A stretch of DNA of 16,231 bases from positions 1 through 16,231 of the forward strand of contig DIHJ01000122.1 of NCBI GenBank assembly GCA_002420105.1, written 5' to 3'. This DNA comes from Nitrospira sp. UBA5699. GTDB taxonomy: Bacteria > Nitrospirota > Nitrospiria > Nitrospirales > Nitrospiraceae. A program made the translations under genes and the position numbers. Positions 6,702 to 12,965 of the stretch are shown here, in pieces. Position 1 is the stretch's first letter. Every line of letters begins with the position of its first letter. The notes beneath the pieces are model-generated. The model did not search any database and was not told the DNA's origin. It was given only the letters and a program-made list of their open reading frames with translations.

Positions 6702-7508
6702 GTGCAGATTCATCCACAGGCTATCGTCCATCCCAAGGCGCAATTGGCCGACGACGTCGAAGTCGGCCCGTTTTGCGTGGTGGGGGAGCATGTGACGATC
6801 GGAAAGGGTACCCGGTTGCTGTCCCATGTCACCGTCGAGGGATGGACGCAGATCGGCGAGCGGTGCGAACTCCATCCGTTCGTTTCGATCGGCGGGCCCC
6901 CGCAACACCTGGGCTACAAGGGGGAACCGACCAAGGTGGTCGTGGGCAACGACAACATCTTCCGGGAGTATGTGACGGTCAATCGGGCCACCGTGCAAGG
7001 GGGCGGAGTCACCACCGTCGGGTCGAAGAATTTTCTGATGGCCTACGTGCACGTGGCGCACGACTGCACCCTGGGCAGCCACTTGATCCTTGCCAACGCG
7101 GCCAGCCTGGCCGGTCATATCACGATCGGCGATCATGCCATCATCGGCGGATTGACCGGCATCCACCAGTTCGTGCGGGTCGGCGCGTATTCGATGGTGG
7201 GCGGATGCTGCGCCCTCGGGCAGGATCTTCCGCCCTTCATGCGGGCGGCCGGCGGTTACCGCGCCCGCATGTACGGCTTGAACTCGGTCGGCCTGCGTCG
7301 GCACGGGTTTTCAAGCGAACGGGTCGCCGTGTTGAAACGGGCCTACGATCTCCTGTTCCGATCGGGGCATCGGACGGCGGAAGCGGCCAAACTCGCCAAG
7401 GCGGAATTCGGGGATCAGCCGGATGTGACGGCGGTGCTGGCGTTCCTGGAAGGGACGAAGCGGGGGATCTGCCGGTCGGTGGCGAAGGAACAGGAGCACG
7501 AGGAGTAA
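6702..7508 (+). CDS. lpxA: UDP-N-acetylglucosamine O-acyltransferase LpxA
   Basis: LpxA carries out the first step of lipid A synthesis, moving a (3R)-hydroxyacyl chain from ACP to the 3-position of UDP-GlcNAc in the cytoplasm. The 268-residue product (GTG start) is a left-handed beta-helix of hexapeptide repeats from about residue 6 to 190, followed by a helical C-terminal domain. The FLMAYVHVAHDCTLGSH segment carries His117 and catalytic His120, equivalent to E. coli H122 and H125. IHQFVRVGAYSMVGGC follows; its second Gly (G168) matches the acyl-chain ruler G173 of E. coli, where Gly allows a C14 chain and a bulky residue in Pseudomonas restricts to C10. A long 3-hydroxyacyl donor is therefore likely, by inference. 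If the neighbouring oxidoreductase makes a 3-keto or 3-amino sugar, the acceptor could be UDP-GlcNAc3N instead; the sequence alone does not decide. Confidence 0.97.
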   Translation: MQIHPQAIVHPKAQLADDVEVGPFCVVGEHVTIGKGTRLLSHVTVEGWTQIGERCELHPFVSIGGPPQHLGYKGEPTKVVVGNDNIFREYVTVNRATVQGGGVTTVGSKNFLMAYVHVAHDCTLGSHLILANAASLAGHITIGDHAIIGGLTGIHQFVRVGAYSMVGGCCALGQDLPPFMRAAGGYRARMYGLNSVGLRRHGFSSERVAVLKRAYDLLFRSGHRTAEAAKLAKAEFGDQPDVTAVLAFLEGTKRGICRSVAKEQEHEE

Positions 7509-7516
7509 CAGCCGTG

Positions 7517-8377
7517 ATGCAGGCGCCTCATGTCGGCGGCGGGGAACGGCTCGGTCTCATCGCCGGGAACGGACGCTTTCCGATCATCTTCGCGGATAAC
7601 GCCAGAAAGCTGGGCTATCAGGTATCGGCCGTCGCCCACGAAGGCGAAACGGATCCCGACCTGGCCAACCACGTTGATCGCATCCATTGGATCAAGATCG
7701 GTCAGCTCAACAAACTCATCAAGGCGTTCAAAGAGGACGAGGTGCGCCAGGCCGTCATGCTGGGCGGTATCAAGAAAACCCATGTGTTCACCACGGTGCG
7801 GCCCGACTTTCGCACCCTGGCGCTGGCGACACGCCTTGCCCTGTGGAAGGACGACGACATTCTGCGCGAGTTTGCGAAGGAACTCGAGCGGGAGGGGATT
7901 ACGATCTGCGAATCAACCTTCGGTCTCGAGGGCATTCTGGCGGAGGAGGGCACCTTGACCGCCCGGGAGCCGACCCAGCGGGAGTGGGAGGACATCCGTT
8001 ACGGGTGGGACGTGGCCCGCGACATCGGGCGGCTCGATATCGGTCAATGCGTCGTCATCAAGGATCGCGTGGTCGTGGCGGTGGAAGCCGTCGAAGGCAC
8101 GGACGAAGCCATCAAGCGGGGCGGACAGTTGGCGAAAGAGGGCGCGGTGGTGGTGAAACGCTCCAAACCGCAGCAGGACATGCGTTTCGATCTCCCCGCC
8201 GTCGGTCCCCGCACGATCGAGGTCATGAGTTCCGCGAAAGCCTCGGCCCTCGCCGTGGAGGCGGGCCGGACGATTTTCCTGGATCGCGAGGTCATGCTCG
8301 AAAAGGCGCGTGCGGCCGGGATCGCCGTGGTCGGTCTCGCCCAGCCCGGCGTCAATGGAGGCGCGTCAGCAACGTGA
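7517..8377 (+). CDS. lpxI: UDP-2,3-diacylglucosamine pyrophosphohydrolase LpxI (DUF1009)
   Basis: LpxI hydrolyses UDP-2,3-diacylglucosamine to lipid X and UMP, the fourth lipid A step. It replaces the unrelated LpxH of gammaproteobacteria. The 286-residue product has the two-part layout of the family: an N-terminal domain opening GLIAGNGRFPIIFADNARKL (about 12-31) with AVMLGGIKKTHVF (about 78-90), and a C-terminal domain with ICESTFGLEGILAEEGTLT, DIGQCVVIKDRVVVAVEAVEGTD and the conserved MRFDLPAVGPRTIEVM segment, then AGRTIFLDRE near the end. These are strongly family-specific. AGGAG overlaps the lpxA 3' end; it is 11 nt from the ATG at 7517 and 8 nt from a GTG at 7514, which could be the real start and would add one residue. 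The stop overlaps the GTG of the next gene (GTGA), so the two are translationally coupled. Confidence 0.92.
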   Translation: MQAPHVGGGERLGLIAGNGRFPIIFADNARKLGYQVSAVAHEGETDPDLANHVDRIHWIKIGQLNKLIKAFKEDEVRQAVMLGGIKKTHVFTTVRPDFRTLALATRLALWKDDDILREFAKELEREGITICESTFGLEGILAEEGTLTAREPTQREWEDIRYGWDVARDIGRLDIGQCVVIKDRVVVAVEAVEGTDEAIKRGGQLAKEGAVVVKRSKPQQDMRFDLPAVGPRTIEVMSSAKASALAVEAGRTIFLDREVMLEKARAAGIAVVGLAQPGVNGGASAT

Positions 8378-9342
8378 CGGCGTTACGGGCCGGCGTGATC
8401 GGCGTGGGGCATCTCGGGCAGCACCATGCGCGCCTGTACGCCTCCCTGCCGGGATCGCAGCTTGTCGGGGTCACGGATCAGTCGGCCGAACGGGCCCGGT
8501 TGATCGCCGACCGGCATGGCGCCCGCGCGTTCGGCACCGTCGACGAACTCCTGACGCATGTCGATCTCGTCAGCGTCGCCGTGCCCACCTCGGCGCATTA
8601 TGCCGTGGCGAAGACCTGCCTGCTGGCCGGGAAACACGTGCTGGTCGAAAAACCGATCGCCGTGACCTCAGCGGAGGCACACGAACTCGTTCGACTCGCC
8701 CGTCAGAACGGTCGCTGCCTTCAAGTGGGGCACAGCGAGCGGTTCAATCCCGTCATGCAGGTGATGCGCTCCCACATCGGCCGCCCCGTCTTCATCGAAT
8801 GCCACCGTCTCAGCAGTTTCAGCGAGCGCGGAACCGACGTGGACGTGGTGCTCGACTTGATGATTCACGATCTGGACATGGTGCTGTCGTTCAATCCCGG
8901 TCCCGTGGAGGACATCCGGGCGGCCGGCGTGCCCGTCCTCTCTCCCACCATTGATATCGCCAACGCGCGTATTCAATTCAAGAGCGGCTGCGTGGCCAAC
9001 CTGACGGCCAGCCGCGTTTCCATGAACAAGATGCGGCGGTTGCGGCTCTTTCAGCGGGACAACTACGTGTCGATCGATTTTCAAACGAGGCAAGGGATCA
9101 TCTGCCGGCGCGATACCAAGGCCGGTCAACGTCCGGCGGTCGACATCGAGCAGTTGCAGGGAGGGGAGGAAGAGCCGTTGAAGCTCCAGCTCGAATCCTT
9201 CCTGCATGCCGCCGCCACCGGCACGCGACCGGTGGTTTCGGGGGAAGACGGCGCCGCCGCGCTCGACGTCGCCCAGCAGGTGCTGGAGGCGATCGCGGCC
9301 TTCGTCGCGCGGCAGGACGAGGGGATAAAGGGCGCCTTTTGA
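8374..9342 (+). CDS. Gfo/Idh/MocA-family NAD(P)-dependent sugar oxidoreductase
   Basis: This is a Rossmann-fold oxidoreductase, 322 residues from a GTG start that overlaps the lpxI stop by 4 nt. The nucleotide-binding motif GVIGVGHLGQHHARLY covers residues 7-22. The EKP motif with the catalytic-type Lys is at 92-94 (K93), GHSERFNP at 119-126, and the C-terminal domain has D161 and H165 in LDLMIHDLDM, the usual Gfo/Idh acidic-His arrangement. GGAGG stands 12 nt upstream. The family oxidises or reduces sugar hydroxyls, often on UDP-sugars. Its place between lpxI and lpxB resembles that of GnnA, the UDP-GlcNAc 3-dehydrogenase known from Acidithiobacillus, which works with aminotransferase GnnB to make UDP-GlcNAc3N for amide-linked lipid A. 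No aminotransferase gene is in the window, so that role is a hypothesis. A different UDP-sugar or a core-sugar precursor is possible. Confidence 0.88.
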   Translation: MTALRAGVIGVGHLGQHHARLYASLPGSQLVGVTDQSAERARLIADRHGARAFGTVDELLTHVDLVSVAVPTSAHYAVAKTCLLAGKHVLVEKPIAVTSAEAHELVRLARQNGRCLQVGHSERFNPVMQVMRSHIGRPVFIECHRLSSFSERGTDVDVVLDLMIHDLDMVLSFNPGPVEDIRAAGVPVLSPTIDIANARIQFKSGCVANLTASRVSMNKMRRLRLFQRDNYVSIDFQTRQGIICRRDTKAGQRPAVDIEQLQGGEEEPLKLQLESFLHAAATGTRPVVSGEDGAAALDVAQQVLEAIAAFVARQDEGIKGAF

Positions 9343-9346
9343 AACT

Positions 9347-10474
9347 ATGCGAATCCTGATTGTGACGGGCGAGGCCTCCGGCGATCTGCACGGCGCCAAT
9401 CTGGCCAAGGCCATCTGGGACCTCGACCCGCGGGCGCAACTGGTCGGCATCGGCGGGGCGTCCATGCGGGCGGCGGGCGTCACACTCGTTCCGGGCATTC
9501 CGCATCTGGACGTGATGGGATTGATCGGCCTGTCCGCCGTCCGCGCGATGATTCAGCGGATACGGGCGATCCGGCGCGTGCTCAAGGCCGAAGCCTGGGA
9601 TCTCGTCGTGCTGATCGACAACCCCGGGCTGAATTTTCACTTTGCGCGCGTCGCCAAAGCCGCCGGCCGGCGCGTGCTGTACTACATCGCGCCGCAGGTG
9701 TGGGCCTGGCGTCCGGGACGGATGAAGTGGATTCAGCGCCGCGTCGATCATGTCGTGGTGATTCTTCCGTTCGAGCCGGAGCTCTACCGGCGCGCCGGCG
9801 TACGGTGCACGTTCGTCGGCCATCCGCTGCTGGACGCGGTTGCCCCGCAGTACGATCGGCAGGCCCTTCGCCGCCGGTTCGAGTTGCCGGAGTCCGCGCC
9901 CGTCGTCGGACTGCTGCCGGGCAGCCGGGTGGCGGAGCTCAACATGCTGCTCCCGGTGCTGTTGGCGGCGGCGGCCCAGTTGGCGGCGGCCGACCCGAAA
10001 ACGCGGTTTATCCTGGCGCAGGCCTCCTCGATTGACGATAATCTGCTCCAGGGGTTGCTCGCGCGGAGTTCCGTCCCGGTCCGCGTCGTCCGGGACCAGG
10101 CCAGCGAGGTCATGGCGGCCTCCGACGTGTTGCTCATCGCCTCGGGCACCGCGACCTTGCAGGCCGCGGTCGTGGGCACGCCCATGGTGCTGCTCTACAA
10201 GACCACGCCGCTGACCTATCGGCTGGCCCGCTGGCTGATCAGGGTGAAGTGGATCGGGCTCGTGAATCTCGTCGCCGGACGTTCCATCGTGCCGGAACTG
10301 ATTCAGGATGAAGCCACCCCGGATCGTCTGAGTCAGGAGGTTCGCCGCCTGCTGACCGATCCTACGGCGTATAATGACATGAAACGCGGACTGCAGGACG
10401 TGAGGCGGTCGCTGGGAGATCCGGGGGCGTCTCGCCGTGCGGCGCAGGTGGTGTTGGCGGAATGTCAAGCGTAG
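9347..10474 (+). CDS. lpxB: Lipid-A-disaccharide synthase LpxB
   Basis: LpxB is the GT19 membrane-associated glycosyltransferase that joins UDP-diacylglucosamine and lipid X into the tetraacyl disaccharide. The 375-residue product has the GT19 N-terminal motif TGEASGD (residues 7-13), YIAPQVWAWRPGR (113-125), FVGHPLLD (156-163), LLPGSRVAELNM (189-200) and the UDP-binding SGTATLQAAVVGTPM near 270. Asp91 corresponds to catalytic D98 of E. coli and Arg194 to R201. The usual D-x-P-D-F-N box reads DNPGLN here, so the second Asp is Gly. It starts 4 nt after the oxidoreductase stop with only a weak Shine-Dalgarno (a GGGG stretch upstream), so it probably depends on coupling. Its last 13 nt overlap the msbA start. 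Placement directly after lpxI and the oxidoreductase fits sequential lipid A steps. Confidence 0.96.
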   Translation: MRILIVTGEASGDLHGANLAKAIWDLDPRAQLVGIGGASMRAAGVTLVPGIPHLDVMGLIGLSAVRAMIQRIRAIRRVLKAEAWDLVVLIDNPGLNFHFARVAKAAGRRVLYYIAPQVWAWRPGRMKWIQRRVDHVVVILPFEPELYRRAGVRCTFVGHPLLDAVAPQYDRQALRRRFELPESAPVVGLLPGSRVAELNMLLPVLLAAAAQLAAADPKTRFILAQASSIDDNLLQGLLARSSVPVRVVRDQASEVMAASDVLLIASGTATLQAAVVGTPMVLLYKTTPLTYRLARWLIRVKWIGLVNLVAGRSIVPELIQDEATPDRLSQEVRRLLTDPTAYNDMKRGLQDVRRSLGDPGASRRAAQVVLAECQA

Positions 10475-12207
10475 ATCGTCTCATACGGCTCGTGCGGTAC
10501 TTGAAACCCTACCGGGTTCGGCTGATCGCGGCCTTCGTCTGCTCGGGACTGGTGGCGGCCTTCTCGGGAGCCTATGCCTGGCTGGTGAAGCCGGTGCTCG
10601 ACGAGATCTTCATCAACAAGAACGAAGCCCTGCTGCTGGCCCTTCCGCTCGCCCTCTTTGCGGTTTCCGTGCTCAAGAGCGCGTTCAACTACGGGCAGAA
10701 CTATCTCATGAACTACGTCGGCAACCAGGTGATCACGGACATCCGGCAGGAGCTCTTCGGGAAGCTCATCCGGCTGCCGGTGAAGTATCACGACGCAAAC
10801 ACGTCGGGACGCCTGGTTTCCCGCGTCGTCAACGACGTGACGCTGATGGCCAATGCGGTGGCCGGCGTGCTGAAAGACATCTTCCAGCAGGGGCTCACGT
10901 TCCTCGCGATGATGGGCGTCATCTTCTATCAGAACTGGAAATTGGCGGGCCTTTCGGTGATCGTGGTGCCCCTGGCGGTCGTCACGATGGTGCGCATGGG
11001 CAAGCGATTGCGCGCCCTGGCCGCCAGCGGACAGGAGCGCATGGGGGACATGGCCTCGACGTTGCAGGAAACGCTCTCGGGCATCCGCATGGTGAAGGCC
11101 TACGGACGGGAGGAGGCCGAGGCCGATCGGTTCGCCAGGAGCAACCGGGCCTTTCTGAACACGACGATGAAGGCCATCCAGGTGTCGTCGCTCGGCTCGT
11201 CGCACATGGAAGTGATCGGGGTGGTCGGCGTAGCCGCCATCATCTGGTACGGCGGCTATCTCGTCATCAGCGGCGATATGACGCCGGGGGCGTTCTTCTC
11301 GTTTCTGACGGCCATGTTCATGGCCTATACGCCGATCCGCCGTCTGTCCGGTTCGAACAACACGATTCAACAGGCCCTGTCGGCGGCCGAGCGGGTGTTC
11401 GGCGTCATCGACCTGGAAACCGAGCAGGAGGCCGATCGGGGGCAGTTGACCCTGCCTCCGATCACGCGCTCGGTGGCGTACGAAGACGTGACGTTTTTCT
11501 ATGAAGGGCAGGCGGTCCCCGCGTTGTCCGACATCGATCTGACCATCCGGGCCGGCGAAATGGTCGCGCTCGTCGGCAGCAGCGGCAGCGGCAAAACCAC
11601 CCTCGCGAACCTGCTCCCCCGATTCTACGAACCGACCGCCGGACGGGTCTTGATCGACGGGGTCGATATCCGGTCCTATACGCTCGCGTCGCTGCGCGCG
11701 CAGATCGGAATGGTGTCCCAGGACGTCGTCTTGTTCGACGACACCGTCCGCAACAACATCGCGTTCGGACGGCACGGGGCCACGGAGGAGGAAATCGCGC
11801 GGGCGGCGCGGCTGGCCTACGCGCACGATTTTGTCGAACGGTTGCCCCAGGGATACGAGACCGTGGTGGGCGAGAAAGGCGTCAAATTGTCCGGCGGGGA
11901 GCGCCAGCGGCTGGCGATCGCCCGGGCCATTCTCCGCGATCCGCCCCTGCTCATTCTGGATGAGGCGACCTCGGCGCTGGATACGGAATCCGAGCGGATC
12001 GTGCAGCTGGCGTTGAGCAATCTGATGCAGCACCGGACGACGCTGGTGATTGCGCACCGGCTCTCGACGATTCAGCGGGCCGACCGGATCATCGTGCTGA
12101 ACCGGGGCGTCATCGTCGAAACCGGGACCCACGACGAGCTCCTCCTCCGAGGCGGGCACTACAAGCGCCTCCACGCCATGCAGTTCCAGGACGTGCCCAA
12201 TGGGTAA
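10462..12207 (+). CDS. msbA: Lipid A export ABC transporter MsbA (permease-ATPase half-transporter)
   Basis: MsbA is a homodimeric inner-membrane ABC exporter that flips lipid A-core from cytoplasmic to periplasmic leaflet. The 581-residue product has the standard MsbA length. An N-terminal transmembrane domain with six hydrophobic segments lies between about residues 20 and 300. The nucleotide-binding domain has Walker A GSSGSGKTT (372-380), Q-loop VSQDVVLFD (Q420), signature LSGGERQRLAIARA (476-489), Walker B LLILDEATSALD (496-507) and H-loop AHRLSTI (H532), so it should be a competent ATPase. The ATG lies inside the lpxB 3' end (13-nt overlap) and the stop overlaps the next start (ATGGGTAA, 8 nt). 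Other lipid-flipping ABC exporters look similar, but the position between lpxB and waaA strongly favours MsbA. Confidence 0.95.
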   Translation: MSSVDRLIRLVRYLKPYRVRLIAAFVCSGLVAAFSGAYAWLVKPVLDEIFINKNEALLLALPLALFAVSVLKSAFNYGQNYLMNYVGNQVITDIRQELFGKLIRLPVKYHDANTSGRLVSRVVNDVTLMANAVAGVLKDIFQQGLTFLAMMGVIFYQNWKLAGLSVIVVPLAVVTMVRMGKRLRALAASGQERMGDMASTLQETLSGIRMVKAYGREEAEADRFARSNRAFLNTTMKAIQVSSLGSSHMEVIGVVGVAAIIWYGGYLVISGDMTPGAFFSFLTAMFMAYTPIRRLSGSNNTIQQALSAAERVFGVIDLETEQEADRGQLTLPPITRSVAYEDVTFFYEGQAVPALSDIDLTIRAGEMVALVGSSGSGKTTLANLLPRFYEPTAGRVLIDGVDIRSYTLASLRAQIGMVSQDVVLFDDTVRNNIAFGRHGATEEEIARAARLAYAHDFVERLPQGYETVVGEKGVKLSGGERQRLAIARAILRDPPLLILDEATSALDTESERIVQLALSNLMQHRTTLVIAHRLSTIQRADRIIVLNRGVIVETGTHDELLLRGGHYKRLHAMQFQDVPNG

Positions 12208-12903
12208 CCGGCTGCTGAAGCCGGTCGAGACCTGGCTGAAGCTCTCGCTCTTTCCTCCGGTCGGCGCCGCGGTGATTCGGGCGCTGGGCCGCTCGATGCG
12301 GATCGACACGCGCGGCCACGAACAGGTGGACGCGCTCTATCGGGACGGCCGTCGCGTCATCATCGCGTTCTGGCATGCGCGGCAGCTCATGATGCCGTTG
12401 ACCTATCGGGGGCGGCAGGCCCATATCCTGATCAGCCGGCATCAGGACGGCGAGATCATCGCGCGCATCGTGGAGCGGTTCGGGTTTCGGGCGGTCCGCG
12501 GGTCGAGCACCAGAGGAGGGGTCGAAGCCCTGCGCGAGTTGATTCGATTGGGACGGTCCGGGGTCGATCTGGTGGTCACGCCGGACGGGCCGAAGGGGCC
12601 GGCGCAGGTCGCCAAGATGGGCGTGATCCAGCTGGCCCGCGCGTCGGGGCTGCCGATCGTGCCCCTGACCTTCGGCTGCTCAAAAAAAAACACTTCGCGA
12701 GTTGGGACCGGTTCATGGTCCCCTATCCCTGGTCCCGCGGGCTCTTTTTCTGGGGGGCTCCGATCGTCGTGCCTCGCGACTTAGACGAGGCGGCGCTGGA
12801 AGCGAAGCGCCTGGAACTGGAAACGACTCTGAACCGGATGACGGCGCAAGCCGACGAAGCCGTGCTTACGCCGGGCAAGGGGCGAGAGGGTGGGATAGCA
12901 TGA
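12200..12903 (+). CDS. DUF374 lysophospholipid-acyltransferase-like protein (possible LpxJ-type lipid A secondary acyltransferase), split by a frameshift at an A9 run
   Basis: The first frame (12200 to a TAG at 12782-12784) encodes a DUF374/COG2121 protein: IIAFWHARQLMMPL with His59 (54-67), ILISRHQDGEIIARIVERFG (76-95), RGSSTRGG (100-107), VVTPDGPKGPAQVAKMG (125-141) and LPIVPLTF (151-158). After SKK the homology stops in this frame and continues one frame back: HFASWDRFMVPYPWSRG, GAPIVVPRDLDEAAL and a helical tail, ending at 12903. The break is a run of nine A's at 12682-12690. With one extra A, or a -1 slip, the product is 234 residues, normal for the family. DUF374 members include LpxJ, the secondary lipid A acyltransferase of Helicobacter and Campylobacter; no LpxL/LpxM gene is seen here, so that role is plausible. 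The ATG overlaps the msbA stop by 8 nt. The last codons (GKGREGGIA) fall inside a repeat element. It could also be a pseudogene or carry a base-count error. Confidence 0.8.
12682..12690 (+). other. A9 homopolymer at the DUF374 frame break
   Basis: Nine consecutive A's follow TC and precede CACTTCG. Zero-frame reading (TCA AAA AAA AAC) leads to a stop at 12784; one added A or a -1 slip gives TCA AAA AAA AAA CAC TTC and restores the conserved C-terminal part. This is a classic slippery homopolymer for polymerase, ribosome or sequencer. Confidence 0.85.
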
Positions 12904-12949
12904 ACACGTGTAGTGCCTGCCCATAGCCCGTCGCCTCGCACCCATCGCC
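12874..12949. repeat. Second copy of the GGCGAG/CTCGCC inverted-repeat family
   Basis: The left arm starts GGCAAGGGGCGAGAGG (12874-12889) and the right arm ends CCTCGCACCCATCGCC (12934-12949); 12 of 16 positions pair. The centre carries GCATG (12898) and CACGTG (12905), the same two motifs in the same order as the element at 6587-6673, and GGCAAGGGGC also occurs on the complementary strand of that copy (6671-6680). It overlaps the last codons and stop of the DUF374 gene and fills the gap before waaA. Confidence 0.55.
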
Positions 12950-12965
12950 GATTCGGTGAATTTCG

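Noticed and set aside
10465..12309. A 614-codon minus-strand open frame across msbA
   Set aside because: Mirror of the msbA codon pattern with D, H, R and P-rich translation and no family motif.
12715..12903. A separate small gene starting at ATG 12715
   Set aside because: Its translation is the C-terminal continuation of the DUF374 protein, so it is treated as the downstream part of a frameshifted gene.
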